This document shows, piece by piece, positions 24,752 through 34,154 of a DNA stretch of 46,184 nucleotides. This DNA comes from Puniceibacterium antarcticum (GTDB lineage Bacteria > Pseudomonadota > Alphaproteobacteria > Rhodobacterales > Rhodobacteraceae), in contig NZ_AWWI01000049.1 in assembly GCF_002760615.1 (NCBI RefSeq), positions 1 to 46,184 of the forward strand, given 5' to 3'. The notes beneath the pieces are model-generated. The model did not search any database. It was not told the DNA's origin and saw nothing but the letters and a program-made list of their open reading frames with translations. The translations under genes were made by a program, and so were the position numbers. The first letter of the stretch is position 1. Each line of letters opens with the position of its first letter.

Positions 24752-26173
24752 ATGATCACTCCCATTCTGCTTTGTGGAGGCTCCGGCACGCGTCTCTGGC
24801 CGCTGTCTCGCAAATCCTACCCCAAGCAATTTGCCAAGCTCATGGGCGATGAAAGCCTGTTTCAGGCTTCTGCCAAACGTCTGTCCGGCGAGGGGTTCAC
24901 CGCGCCCATGGTGGTGACAGGCGATCCCTTCCGCTTTATCGTGACCGAGCAGCTGGCGGCGATCAAACAGGCGGCGTCGGTCATTATGATCGAACCCGAA
25001 GGGCGCAATACCGCGCCCGCGATTCTGGCCGCCGCGCTGTTTCTCGAATCGCAGGATCCAGAGGCGCTGATGCTGGTGGCACCCTCGGATCACGTCATCC
25101 CGGATGAGTCTGCTTTTCGCGCTGCCGTGATGGCCGCCGTGCCGCGTGCTAAAGGCGGCGATCTGATCACCTTCGGCATCAGCCCGGACCGACCAGAGAC
25201 CGGTTATGGCTATCTTGAACTGGCCGCGGGGGCGAGCGCCGAGGCCGATGCGCCACAGAAGCTTGCACACTTTGTCGAGAAACCTGACGCGGCCCGAGCG
25301 GCCGAGATGATGGCCGCTGGCAACTTTCTCTGGAACGCGGGGATCTTTCTGTTCACGGCGGCGACCATTTGCGCCGCTTATGAAAAACATGCGCCTGAAC
25401 TGGTCACGGGTGTGCGCGCCGCCCTAGACGGGGCAATGATCGATCTTGGCTTTACCCGACTTGCGCCGGATCCGTGGGGGAAGATTGCGGATATCTCAGT
25501 CGATTACGCGATCATGGAAAAGGCCGACAACCTTGCCGTGATGCCCTATCGCGCGGGTTGGTCGGATCTGGGTGGCTGGGATGCAGTCTGGCTGGGATCC
25601 GGCCCTGATGCAGAGGGCAATGTCGCAGCTGATCGCGCAACGGCGATCGGCTGTTGCGACACGCTGCTGCGCTCGGAATCCGAGCGCCTGCAGGTGGTGG
25701 GAATAGGACTCAAGGACATCATCGTGGTGGCCATGGATGATGCCGTTCTCGTGGCGCATAAATCCGAAGCCCAGCGGGTGAAAGAGGCGGTCACAGCGCT
25801 CAAGGCCAAAGGAGTGGTTCAGGCGGTGCAGCTACCGCGCGATTATCGCCCCTGGGGCTGGTATGAAAGCTTGGCCATCGGCAACCGGTTTCAGGTCAAG
25901 CGCATCGTCGTGCATCCCGGTGCTGCGCTGAGCTTGCAAAGCCACCACCACCGGTCGGAACACTGGATCGTGGTCGAAGGCACGGCAAAGGTGACCGTGA
26001 ACGAGACCGTGAAGCTCGTGACCGAAAACCAGTCGGTCTATATCCCGCTGGGCGCTGTGCACCGGATGGAAAACCCCGGCAAGGTTCCGATGGTGCTGAT
26101 CGAGGTGCAGACAGGCTCCTATTTCGGCGAGGATGACATCATTCGCTATGAAGACGTCTACGCGCGCAGCTGA
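24752..26173 (+). CDS. manC: mannose-1-phosphate guanylyltransferase / mannose-6-phosphate isomerase
   Basis: 473 residues, the normal length of the bifunctional ManC/AlgA type. ATG 24752 is chosen because the protein then begins MITPILLCGGSGTRLWPLSR, with the nucleotidyltransferase signature GGSGTRLWPLSRKSYPKQF at residues 9-27. Further landmarks are FVEKPDA and WNAGIFLF in the catalytic domain. The C-terminal cupin (isomerase) part has RPWGWYESL, SLQSHHHRSEHWIVVEGTAK and QSVYIPLGAVHRMENPG. It makes GDP-mannose from mannose-1-phosphate. Its partner mutase is at 11220, 12 kb away. IS remnants flank it on both sides, so it is now an isolated transcription unit. Confidence 0.93.
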   Translation: MITPILLCGGSGTRLWPLSRKSYPKQFAKLMGDESLFQASAKRLSGEGFTAPMVVTGDPFRFIVTEQLAAIKQAASVIMIEPEGRNTAPAILAAALFLESQDPEALMLVAPSDHVIPDESAFRAAVMAAVPRAKGGDLITFGISPDRPETGYGYLELAAGASAEADAPQKLAHFVEKPDAARAAEMMAAGNFLWNAGIFLFTAATICAAYEKHAPELVTGVRAALDGAMIDLGFTRLAPDPWGKIADISVDYAIMEKADNLAVMPYRAGWSDLGGWDAVWLGSGPDAEGNVAADRATAIGCCDTLLRSESERLQVVGIGLKDIIVVAMDDAVLVAHKSEAQRVKEAVTALKAKGVVQAVQLPRDYRPWGWYESLAIGNRFQVKRIVVHPGAALSLQSHHHRSEHWIVVEGTAKVTVNETVKLVTENQSVYIPLGAVHRMENPGKVPMVLIEVQTGSYFGEDDIIRYEDVYARS

Positions 26174-26231
26174 GGCGTGAGACATGTGGCGGTGGGGCAC
26201 AGATGTTCCGTAAGCGGGAAGGCATGGCCGT

Positions 26232-26486
26232 TTAGGCGTTGTAGTTCCATGGTATGAGAGCATCGATTTCCGCACTGGGCCACTGGTTGGCTATGCTCCC
26301 CAAGGCCAGGGTCAGCCAGGCGACAGGGTCGACGTCGTTCATTTTACAGGTCTGTAGCCGCGTCGCGATTGTGGCCCATATCCGGCCACCACCGTCCGAC
26401 CCGGCGAAGAAGCTGTTCTTGCGTGTGATGGCCAGTTCCCGTTCATTCTGCCCATGTCGGGCAGGTTTATTGGGTTCATTATTCAT
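26232..26486 (-). pseudogene. IS66-family transposase, C-terminal remnant
   Basis: 84 codons resembling the extreme C-terminus of IS66-type TnpC: RKNSFFAGSDGGGRIWATIA, then LQTCKMNDVDPVAWLTLAL and DALIPWNYNA. Family members are about 500 residues; everything upstream is missing. The segment 26487-26672 to its right holds no recognisable gene. Confidence 0.7.
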
Positions 26487-26672
26487 GGCATGCCTATTTT
26501 GGCGCGGATGTGAAGGTTTTCCGGACCCTCAATCGCGGTGATGGACAACATGTCGGTCTTGAGCGCGATTCAGGTATTGCGATCCTTGCACCCGCCTCGA
26601 TTCTGGGTGCTTCAGCATGTCAGAGTTTCGAGCTTGGCGAACCCGTGGTGTCCACGGAGGCGCTTTTTGATC

Positions 26673-27954
26673 TGAGGTGCCCCCGAAAGCTGGACACTGA
26701 CGTAAGCTCTGATTTGCTGTCTGGTGATCTTCACACGAAGGAGATCGAAGATGTCGAAACGAAAGCAGCACGCCCGTGAATTCAAGGCGAAGGTGGCGCT
26801 GGAGGCGCTGAAAGGCGAGGAGACGGTGTCGGAGTTGGCGAGCCGGTTCGGCGTGCATCCGACGATGATCAATCAGTGGAAACGCGCGCTGCTAGAGGGC
26901 GCATCCGGCGTTTTCGAGCGCGGCAGCCGCAAGGCACCGGTTATCGATGAAGACCAAGTCAGGGACCTGCACGCCAAGATCGGGGAGCTGGCGGTAGCCT
27001 ACTCTTTTTTGGAAAGAAAGCTCAAGCCCTGGGGCGGGAAGTGAGGCGTGGTATGATTGAGCGCGGCCATCCGGACCTGTCTATCGGTCAGCAGTGTGCG
27101 TTGCTAAAGATCCCTCGGTCTTCGTTCTACTACGCGCCGCAGGGTGAGACGGACCAAAACCTCGCGCTGATGCGGTTGATCGACGTGCAGTTTTTGGAAA
27201 CGCCCTTTTTTGGCGTTCGTCAGATGACATGGCACCTGCGCAACGAGGGCCATGCGGTAAACGAAAAACGCATCCGTCGGCTCATGCGCCTGATGGGACT
27301 CATGCTGATCTATCAGAAGCCGAACACCAGCAAGCCGACGAAATGGCACAAGACCTACCCTTACCTCCTGCGCGGGCTGCGGGTGGACCGGCCCAATCAG
27401 GTCTGGTGCGTGGATATTACATACTTGCCGATGCGTCGCGGGTTCCTCTATTTGGTGGCGATCATGGACTGGCACACCCGAAATGGTCCTGTCATGGCGG
27501 ATCTCGAACACGCTGGACGCGCACTTCTGCGTCGACGCGCTGAACGAAGCCATCTATCGGTTCGGACCGCCGGACATCATAAACAGCGATCAGGGATCTC
27601 AGTTCACGTCATTTGTCTGGACTGACTGTCTGCGTCGGTCCGGCGTCGGCATCTCCCCTCTCATGTATGGACGGGAAGGGTCGTTACCTGGACAACATCT
27701 TCATCGAGCGTTTGTGGCGCACCCTGAAATACGAGTGCGTTTATCTGCACGCTTTGTAGCCCGGATCTCAAGCCCCCGCCGGTGTTCGAAAGTGGATGGA
27801 GTTCTATAATCAGCGCCGACCGCACAAAGCCCTTGGCGTCCAGCCACCAGCGGTGGTTTACTCACTGCAAGTCGAAGCGACGCAACCCGATCAGCAGGAG
27901 CAGATCAAAGCTTAAAAATCGCCAGATCCTGTCCAAGGAATAGGGAGCACCTCA
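26673..27954 (+). mobile_element. IS3-family insertion sequence, degenerate
   Basis: A 1282-bp element with ends TGAGGTGCCCCCGAAAGCTGG (left, first ~9 bases matching) and, inverted, TGAGGTGCTCCC (right, ending CACCTCA at 27954). The usual two ORFs lie inside. No clear target duplication is visible, so the flanks may have changed after insertion. Its right end is fused to a decapitated ORF (27955-28291). Confidence 0.75.
26751..27915 (+). pseudogene. IS3-family transposase OrfA/OrfB, frameshifted
   Basis: OrfA (26751-27044) starts MSKRKQHAREFKAKVALEAL and is an intact HTH protein with a leucine-zipper-like tail. OrfB starts at 27041 and carries the DDE integrase domain. RPNQVWCVDITYLPM gives the first Asp. 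A frameshift near 27475-27483 moves the NSDQGSQFTSFVW motif (second Asp) to another frame. A second one near 27640-27660 and a TAG near 27758 precede the final part RKWMEFYNQRRPHKALG. At least three lesions make OrfB non-functional. Confidence 0.8.
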
Positions 27955-28291
27955 CTCGGCGATAGAGAAAACCCACCAAGACAATTCTGTCTCGGAAAAA
28001 ATCTTTGATGCCTTTGCGCCCGGGGTGGGACCGCTTTACATTGGCGGTCCCACCCACCGGGTAAGTGATGTGGTGCCGGAGGCGAGCTTCCTCAATCTTT
28101 ACGGTCTGGGCGCGGAGAAAGCGGTCGGCAGAATTGCCAATTTCACTCTGACCGATGACCGGCTTCAGGCACATCTCTTAACGCAAGAGAGGCTTGCTAC
28201 GCTTTTCGCCAGCACCGCCGCCCTTTTGGATGAACGCGAACGCCTGCGTGCCGCGCTCGTGCGGGAGCTGGAACAGGTGCTGTCAGGGTAA
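27955..28291 (+). pseudogene. 3' part of an unidentified gene cut by the IS3 element
   Basis: An open frame enters from the IS3 junction (about 27956) and runs to the stop at 28289-28291. It reads IEKTHQDNSVSEKIFDAFAP, then GPLYIGGPTHRVSDVV and a C-terminal helix rich in Leu, Arg and Glu. GTG 28025 could start an 88-residue product, but the homogeneous coding look on both sides of that codon suggests a truncated larger gene. I do not recognise the family. It lies 94 bp upstream of rmlC in the same direction and may once have headed that operon. Confidence 0.4.
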
Positions 28292-28385
28292 CACTTGCGC
28301 AGTGTCTGTCCTTTGGCACTGGTGGCGGAGAACAGTTTTTGGCAACACTTGCCCATAAGTAAACAGTAACCCGTAAGAGGCTCCA

Positions 28386-28940
28386 TTGCAGATTGAACAG
28401 ACCTCCCTTTCCGGTGTCGTTATTCTGACCCCCGCCCGCCATGGCGATGCACGTGGCTTCTTTTCCGAAAGCTGGAATGCGCAGCGCATGGCCGAGGCAG
28501 GTCTGGACTATGCCTTTGTGCAGGACAATCATTCGCTGTCGGCCCAGGGCGGCACGGTGCGCGGGCTGCATTTTCAGGCGCCGCCCCATGCCCAGGCGAA
28601 ACTGGTGCGCTGCGGGCGCGGCGTGCTGTTCGATGTGGCGGTGGACATCCGACGCGGATCGCCCACCTACGGGCAGTGGGTCGGGGTCGAGCTGAGTTTT
28701 CAGACTGGCCGACAGCTGCTGATTCCCGCAGGTTTCCTGCATGGTTTCATCACACGGGCGGCGGATACCGAAATCGTCTATAAATGCACCGATTATTATG
28801 CGCCTGATTGTGACGGCGCGGTGCGCTGGGACAGCTGCGGCATCGACTGGGGTTTTGAGGAAATGCCTGTCCTGTCGGACAAGGACGCCCGCGCCCCCGC
28901 GCTTGCGGATTTCGAGTCACCCTTTGTCTGGGAGGGCTGA
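28386..28940 (+). CDS. rmlC: dTDP-4-dehydrorhamnose 3,5-epimerase
   Basis: 184 residues, cupin fold, normal length. The start is TTG 28386, with AAGAGG about 6 bases upstream; no ATG fits before the conserved MQIEQTSLSGVVILTP N-terminus. Catalytic and substrate residues are visible: the base His62 in GTVRGLHFQAPP, DNHS, PAGFLHGF and the Tyr132 proton donor in VYKCTDYY. It converts dTDP-4-keto-6-deoxyglucose to the L-lyxo form, the third step of dTDP-L-rhamnose synthesis. First gene of rmlCBDA; rmlB follows after 3 bp. A small inverted repeat, GGCAA-CAC-TTGCC (28341-28353), lies in its upstream region. Confidence 0.95.
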   Translation: MQIEQTSLSGVVILTPARHGDARGFFSESWNAQRMAEAGLDYAFVQDNHSLSAQGGTVRGLHFQAPPHAQAKLVRCGRGVLFDVAVDIRRGSPTYGQWVGVELSFQTGRQLLIPAGFLHGFITRAADTEIVYKCTDYYAPDCDGAVRWDSCGIDWGFEEMPVLSDKDARAPALADFESPFVWEG

Positions 28941-28943
28941 GCA

Positions 28944-29984
28944 ATGAAGCTTCTGGTCACCGGCGGTGCCGGGTTCATCGGATCCGCAGTGGTGCGTTTG
29001 GCCATCGCGCGCGGCTATGAGGTCGTGAACCTTGATGCGCTGACCTATGCCGCCTGTCTCGACAACGTCGCCTCGGTGGCGGACAGCCCAAACTATGCCT
29101 TCGTGCAGGCCGACATCTGCGACCGCGCGGCGCTGGATGCGGTGTTTGTGCAGCATCAGCCCGACGCGGTGATGCATCTGGCCGCGGAATCCCATGTGGA
29201 CCGGTCGATTGACGGTCCGGGCACCTTTATCGAAACCAACGTTCTGGGCACCTTTCACCTGCTTGAGGCGGCGCGCGCATATTGGGTGGGCCGCGACAGG
29301 CCGAAGGATTTCCGCTTTCACCATATATCTACCGATGAGGTGTTCGGCTCTCTGGGTCCCACCGGGCAGTTCAGCGAAACCACGCCTTATGACCCGCGCA
29401 GTCCCTATTCAGCGTCCAAAGCCTCATCCGACCATCTGGTGCGCGCCTGGGGGGAAACCTATGGCCTGCCGGTGGTGCTGACCAATTGTTCCAACAATTA
29501 CGGCCCCTATCATTTCCCTGAAAAGCTGGTGCCAGTGGTGATCCTGAACGCGCTGGCGGGCAAGGACATCCCGATCTACGGTGCGGGTCTGAACGTGCGC
29601 GACTGGCTTTATGTCGAGGACCATGCCGATGCCCTGCTGCTGGTGCTGGAAAAGGGCATTCTGGGCGAAAGCTACAATATCGGTGGAGAGAACGAGCGCA
29701 GCAATCTCGATCTCGTGCGCACGATCTGCACGCTGCTCGATGCCAAGCGCCCGCGCGACAGAGGACCCTACAGTGATCTTATCACCTTTGTCGCAGACCG
29801 CCCGGGCCATGATGCGCGCTATGCAATCGATCCGAGCCGCATCCGCAACGAACTTGGCTGGCAGCCCTCGGTGACAGTCGAGGAGGGGCTGGAGAAGACC
29901 GTGCAATGGTATCTCGAAAATGAGCTTTGGTGGCGCGCCTTGCAGGACCGCGCCGGCGTGGGCCAGCGGCTGGGCACGGCATGA
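28944..29984 (+). CDS. rmlB: dTDP-glucose 4,6-dehydratase
   Basis: 346 residues, extended short-chain dehydrogenase. NAD-binding GGAGFIGS (7-14), catalytic Thr-Asp-Glu at 130-132 ([11 protein letters not shown]) and Tyr155-xxx-Lys159 in [11 protein letters not shown] are all present, together with [13 protein letters not shown] and the [12 protein letters not shown] segment. It forms dTDP-4-keto-6-deoxyglucose, the second step of the rhamnose pathway. ATG 28944 is preceded by GGGAGGGCTGAGCA. Its stop overlaps the rmlD start (ATGA at 29981), indicating translational coupling. Confidence 0.96.
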   Translation: MKLLVTGGAGFIGSAVVRLAIARGYEVVNLDALTYAACLDNVASVADSPNYAFVQADICDRAALDAVFVQHQPDAVMHLAAESHVDRSIDGPGTFIETNVLGTFHLLEAARAYWVGRDRPKDFRFHHISTDEVFGSLGPTGQFSETTPYDPRSPYSASKASSDHLVRAWGETYGLPVVLTNCSNNYGPYHFPEKLVPVVILNALAGKDIPIYGAGLNVRDWLYVEDHADALLLVLEKGILGESYNIGGENERSNLDLVRTICTLLDAKRPRDRGPYSDLITFVADRPGHDARYAIDPSRIRNELGWQPSVTVEEGLEKTVQWYLENELWWRALQDRAGVGQRLGTA

Positions 29985-30832
29985 AGATCCTGATGTTTGG
30001 CAAGACCGGTCAGGTGGCGAGCGAGGTGCAGCGCCAGGCCGATATCATCGCGTTGGGGCGTGACAGCGCCGATCTGTCCGACCCCGCCGCCTGCGCCGCC
30101 GCGATTGCTGCGCACCGACCTGATGCGGTGATCAACGCTGCCGCCTGGACCGCCGTTGATCGCGCTGAGGCGGAAGAGGTCGCCGCAGGTGTGATCAACG
30201 GCGACGCCCCCGGTGCCATGGCGCGGGCCTGTGCCGATCTGGGTATTCCTTTTGTGCATATCTCGACTGATTACGTCTTTGACGGCTCTGGCACAGCGCC
30301 TTGGCGGGAAACGGACACTGTGTCCCCGCAGAACGCCTATGGCCGCACCAAGCTGGCGGGTGAGGAGGAGATCGTGGCGGCGGGTGGGACCTATGCGATC
30401 CTGCGCACCTCCTGGGTGTTTTCGGCCCATGGCACGAATTTTGTGAAAACCATGCTGTGCCTGTCAGAGACCCGTGATGCGCTGAACGTGGTGGACGACC
30501 AGATCGGCGGGCCGACCCCTGCGGAGGCCATCGCTGCCGCCTGCCTGAGCATCGCGGCACAGTTGCAGCAGGATGCATCAAAATCTGGCATCTACCACTT
30601 CGGTGGCCAGCCTGGGGTTAGCTGGGCGGAGTTTGCCCGCGCGGTGTTTGAACGGGCCGGGCGGAGCGTGCGGGTGAGTGGCATCCCCACACGCGACTAT
30701 CCGACACCGGCGGCACGGCCGCTCAATTCCCGGCTGAACTGTGGCGCGGTCAAGACGGCTTTCCGCATCGACGCGCCGGACTGGCAGGCCGGGCTGGACC
30801 GGGTGCTGAAAGAGCTGGAGAGAACGACATGA
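29981..30832 (+). CDS. rmlD: dTDP-4-dehydrorhamnose reductase
   Basis: 283 residues from ATG 29981, which overlaps the rmlB stop; the longer frame from 29927 lies within rmlB. The Rossmann motif [23 protein letters not shown] (95-102) and the Tyr120-xxx-Lys124 pair in [10 protein letters not shown] mark Rml[17 protein letters not shown] and GIYHFGG are further family landmarks. It reduces the 4-keto sugar to dTDP-L-rhamnose with NAD(P)H, the last step. It overlaps rmlA by four bases. Confidence 0.95.
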   Translation: MKILMFGKTGQVASEVQRQADIIALGRDSADLSDPAACAAAIAAHRPDAVINAAAWTAVDRAEAEEVAAGVINGDAPGAMARACADLGIPFVHISTDYVFDGSGTAPWRETDTVSPQNAYGRTKLAGEEEIVAAGGTYAILRTSWVFSAHGTNFVKTMLCLSETRDALNVVDDQIGGPTPAEAIAAACLSIAAQLQQDASKSGIYHFGGQPGVSWAEFARAVFERAGRSVRVSGIPTRDYPTPAARPLNSRLNCGAVKTAFRIDAPDWQAGLDRVLKELERTT

Positions 30833-31722
30833 GCAAACCCCGCAAGGGCATCATCCTGGCCGGCGGCTCGGGCACGCGGCTCTATCCCGTGACCATGGGT
30901 TTGTCGAAACAACTGCTGCCGGTCTATGACAAGCCGATGATCCACTATCCGATCTCGGCGCTAATGCTGGCCGGCATTCGCGAAATCTGCATCATCACCA
31001 CGCCGCAGGATCAGGACCAGTTTTGCCGCGTTCTGGGGGATGGTTCCCAATGGGGGCTGGACTTCAGTTATGTGGTGCAGCCTTCGCCCGATGGCCTTGC
31101 TCAGGCCTATCTTCTGGCCGAGGACTTTCTTGATGGTGCTCCCTCCGCGCTCGTTCTGGGGGACAACATCTTTTACGGCCATGGCCTGCCCGAGCAGCTG
31201 GCGGCGGCAGATGCCAAGACGGTGGGCGGAACCGTCTTTGGCTACCGAGTGGCCGATCCCGAACGCTATGGCGTGGTGGATTTCGACGCGGATGGCCGCG
31301 CCGTGTCGATCGTGGAAAAGCCCAAGGCGCCTGCGTCGAACTATGCTGTGACCGGGCTCTATTTCCTCGACGGCGAAGCCCCGGCACGGGCCCGTCAGGT
31401 CACGCCCTCGGCGCGCGGAGAGCTTGAGATCACTACCCTGCTGGAAATGTATCTGCATGACGGCACGCTCTCGGTGGAACTGATGGGCCGCGGCTATGCT
31501 TGGCTCGATACCGGCACCCATGGCAGCTTGCTGGATGCGGGCAATTTCGTGCGCACGCTGCAAACTCGGCAAGGCCAGCAGGTCGGTTGCCTGGACGAGA
31601 TCGCCTTTGCCCAAGGCTGGATTGACGAGGCGGCGCTGATGGAGCGGGCAGCGCTGTTTTCCAAGAATGACTACGGCGCTTACCTTGCCAGTCTGCCGGC
31701 TCAGAGCCGCAGGCAGCCCTGA
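30829..31722 (+). CDS. rmlA: glucose-1-phosphate thymidylyltransferase
   Basis: 297 residues, full length. The nucleotidyltransferase signature [12 protein letters not shown] (11-22), [16 protein letters not shown] (26-41), LGDNIFYG with the metal Asp, and YGVVDFD, VEKPKAP and AWLDTGTH identify RmlA. It makes dTDP-glucose, the first step of dTDP-L-rhamnose synthesis; glucose-1-phosphate may come from the mutase at 11220. Fourth gene of the rml operon (ATGA overlap with rmlD), followed 7 bp later by a rhamnosyltransferase-like gene. Confidence 0.96.
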   Translation: MSKPRKGIILAGGSGTRLYPVTMGLSKQLLPVYDKPMIHYPISALMLAGIREICIITTPQDQDQFCRVLGDGSQWGLDFSYVVQPSPDGLAQAYLLAEDFLDGAPSALVLGDNIFYGHGLPEQLAAADAKTVGGTVFGYRVADPERYGVVDFDADGRAVSIVEKPKAPASNYAVTGLYFLDGEAPARARQVTPSARGELEITTLLEMYLHDGTLSVELMGRGYAWLDTGTHGSLLDAGNFVRTLQTRQGQQVGCLDEIAFAQGWIDEAALMERAALFSKNDYGAYLASLPAQSRRQP

Positions 31723-31729
31723 TCATTGT

Positions 31730-32668
31730 ATGACGGATGGGGCGCCGCATATCGGTATTCTGATGGCGGTCTACAACGGTGGGCGCCATCTGCGCGAACA
31801 GCTCGATAGCATCGCCCTTCAGGACCACAGGGACTGGCAGGTGCTTGCGAGCGACGACGGATCGACAGATGGCAGCGACTCTGAACTCGACCGCTTTGCC
31901 GTGGCACATCAGCTGACCCGCATGGAGGGCCCACGTCGGGGCAACTCTGCCGACAATTTCCTGTCACTGATCCGCCGCGCCGGGGATCACCTGCTCGAGG
32001 GTGCCTGGATCTCCTTTTGCGATCAGGATGACGTTTGGCTCCCCGATAAGTTGTCGCGTGGCGTGGCCGCACTGTACGATCTGCCCAAAGGGCGCCCGGG
32101 GCTCTATTGTAGCCGGACCTGGATCACCGACGAGACGCTGACCACACGCCGTCTGTCGAGGCCGCGTCCGCGTCCGACGGGGTTTCGCAACGCGCTGGTC
32201 CAGAATATCGCTTCGGGCAACACGATCCTGCTGAACCCAGCCGCTGCGGCGCTGGTTCGTGCGGCGGCGGCTGAGGTCAAGGAGGTCGTGGTGCATGACT
32301 GGTGGCTTTATCAGATCGTCACCGGTGCAGGGGGCTGGGTGGCGCATGACGATGCGCCGTCGCTGCTCTATCGTCAGCATGGGGTGAATCAGATCGGCGC
32401 CAATGACACAACTTGGGCGCGCCTCTGGCGGATATATCAGCTGTTGCGAGGCGATTTCCGCAAGTGGAACCGGATCAATATCGCCGCGCTCACCGCCTCT
32501 GCCCATCGGCTGACGCCGCAGAACCGCGCCCGGCTGGAACGCTTTGCCAAGGTGCATAATTCTGGTCTCTGGGGGCGCCTGTCCGGCCTTGCGCGGCTGG
32601 GTCTCTATCGTCAGAACCATGCAAGCACCATCGCGCTATGGGTCTCTGCGCTTTTGGGTCGGCTCTGA
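31730..32668 (+). CDS. GT2 family glycosyltransferase, probable rhamnosyltransferase
   Basis: 312 residues from ATG 31730; the frame is open upstream into rmlA but that part is out of phase with coding. GT2 landmarks: IGILMAVYNGGRHLREQLDS (8-27), SDDGSTDGS (41-49), the metal-binding FCDQDDVWLPDK (96-107) and VHDWWLY, with LLYRQHGVNQIG near the C-terminal third. The CDQDDVW form is typical of WchA/RgpB-type rhamnosyltransferases. Position 7 bp after rmlA in the same operon supports dTDP-L-rhamnose as donor (inference). No membrane segments are seen. Confidence 0.85.
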   Translation: MTDGAPHIGILMAVYNGGRHLREQLDSIALQDHRDWQVLASDDGSTDGSDSELDRFAVAHQLTRMEGPRRGNSADNFLSLIRRAGDHLLEGAWISFCDQDDVWLPDKLSRGVAALYDLPKGRPGLYCSRTWITDETLTTRRLSRPRPRPTGFRNALVQNIASGNTILLNPAAAALVRAAAAEVKEVVVHDWWLYQIVTGAGGWVAHDDAPSLLYRQHGVNQIGANDTTWARLWRIYQLLRGDFRKWNRINIAALTASAHRLTPQNRARLERFAKVHNSGLWGRLSGLARLGLYRQNHASTIALWVSALLGRL

Positions 32669-32880
32669 GGGGGGTCCGTTCGGGCAGCGGTCAAGCCTGA
32701 TCATTGGCCGATCCTTGGATCGCCATCATTCTGGCTGTCAGGGCGCAGATGATGCCATAAGTCTGCCCAGAACCCCGCCCAGCGCAGGCTGCAGGTGCGA
32801 AAGCGCTTTCATCCTGAAACCCAGTCTTTTACTGATTGGGGTAGAGCTAGTTCACCCCTTTTATGATTTCAGGAAACCCG

Positions 32881-34098
32881 ATGACAGCGACCAAAGCCCG
32901 CCATATTCTGATTGTCGTCGAGAATCTGCCGGTTCCGCTGGATCGCCGTGTCTGGCTGGAGGCGACCACGCTCGTCAACGCGGGCTACGACGTGTCGGTG
33001 ATCTCGCCCATGGGGCGGGGCTGGACCAAGCCCTTTGAGGTGATCGAGGGGGTGAACATCTACCGCCACCTCGAACCCCCTGAGGCCCATTCCGGCGCCC
33101 TGGCTTATGCGCGCGAATGGGGGCAGGCGGTCTGGCACTGGTTCCGGCTGGCGCGGCAGGTCTGGAACACGCAGAAATTCGACGTGATCCAAGGCTGCAA
33201 TCCGCCGGACCTGATCTTTGTTCTGGCGCTCTGGTACCGGCTCTGGGGCGTGCGCTACATGTTCGACCATCACGACGTCTGCCCCGAACTGTTCGAGGCC
33301 AAGTTCGGCAAGCGCGGCCTGCTGTACGGTGTGATGCGGGTCTGGGAATGGCTGACCTTCAAGACCGCCACCGTGTCTATGGCCACCAACGGCAGTTTCC
33401 GCGACATCGCGATCCGGCGCGGCGGCATGGCACCCGAGGATGTGTTTGTCGTCCGCTCTGCTCCGAAGATCGAGACGTTCACGCCCGGTCCCGGCAATGC
33501 CGAGATGCGCCGCGGTGCCGGGGCGGTGATGGGCTATGTCGGTGTAATCGGCCAGCAGGAGGGGATGGACCTTCTGGTGCAGGCGGGCGAACACCTGATA
33601 CACACTCTGGGCAAAACGGATGTGCATTTCATCATCGTCGGCTTTGGCCCGACGCTGGAAGAGGTCAAGCAGGACGTGACCAACCGGGGGTTAGACGCTT
33701 ATTTCACCTTTACTGGCGCACTTTATGGCCCTGATCTGCTGGCAGCGCTGAACGTGATCGATATTGGCGTGTCGCCGGATCCCAAGAACCCGATGAACGA
33801 CATTTCGACCATGAACAAGGTCATGGAATACATGACCTTGGAAAAGCCGGTGGTGCAGTTCGACCTGACCGAGGGGCGCGTTTCCGCAGGCGAGGCGTCG
33901 CTTTATGCCCGGGCCAATGATCCGATGGATTTCGCCACCAAGATCGCTGAGCTTATCGAGGATCCAAACCGGCGCGCCCGGATGGGGGCGCAGGGACGTG
34001 CCCGGGTGCTGAACGACCTGTCTTGGGCACATACCACGCCTAGGCTGCTGGCAGCATATGAGCGGATCTTTGCGAAGATGGGCCGCAAGGCGCAATAG
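32881..34098 (+). CDS. GT4 family glycosyltransferase
   Basis: 405 residues from ATG 32881, with AGGAAA upstream; 32863 is an alternative six codons earlier. N-terminal Rossmann-like domain: ILIVVENLPVPLDRRVWLEA and FDVIQGCNPPDLIFVLAL, then YMFDHHDVCPELFEAKFG. C-terminal donor domain: VMGYVGVIGQQEGMDLLVQA, IIVGFGPTLEEVK, and the acidic NKVMEYMTLEKPVVQFDL segment. The sequence fits GT-B retaining enzymes of exopolysaccharide clusters; the acceptor is unknown. It follows the GT2 gene by 212 bp, long enough for its own promoter, and converges on the beta-barrel gene at 34155. Confidence 0.85.
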   Translation: MTATKARHILIVVENLPVPLDRRVWLEATTLVNAGYDVSVISPMGRGWTKPFEVIEGVNIYRHLEPPEAHSGALAYAREWGQAVWHWFRLARQVWNTQKFDVIQGCNPPDLIFVLALWYRLWGVRYMFDHHDVCPELFEAKFGKRGLLYGVMRVWEWLTFKTATVSMATNGSFRDIAIRRGGMAPEDVFVVRSAPKIETFTPGPGNAEMRRGAGAVMGYVGVIGQQEGMDLLVQAGEHLIHTLGKTDVHFIIVGFGPTLEEVKQDVTNRGLDAYFTFTGALYGPDLLAALNVIDIGVSPDPKNPMNDISTMNKVMEYMTLEKPVVQFDLTEGRVSAGEASLYARANDPMDFATKIAELIEDPNRRARMGAQGRARVLNDLSWAHTTPRLLAAYERIFAKMGRKAQ

Positions 34099-34154
34099 CG
34101 TCAGGACCCGATGGGGCGTGCGGCAGAGACAGGTTGCGCAGCCCGCAGGGCCGG

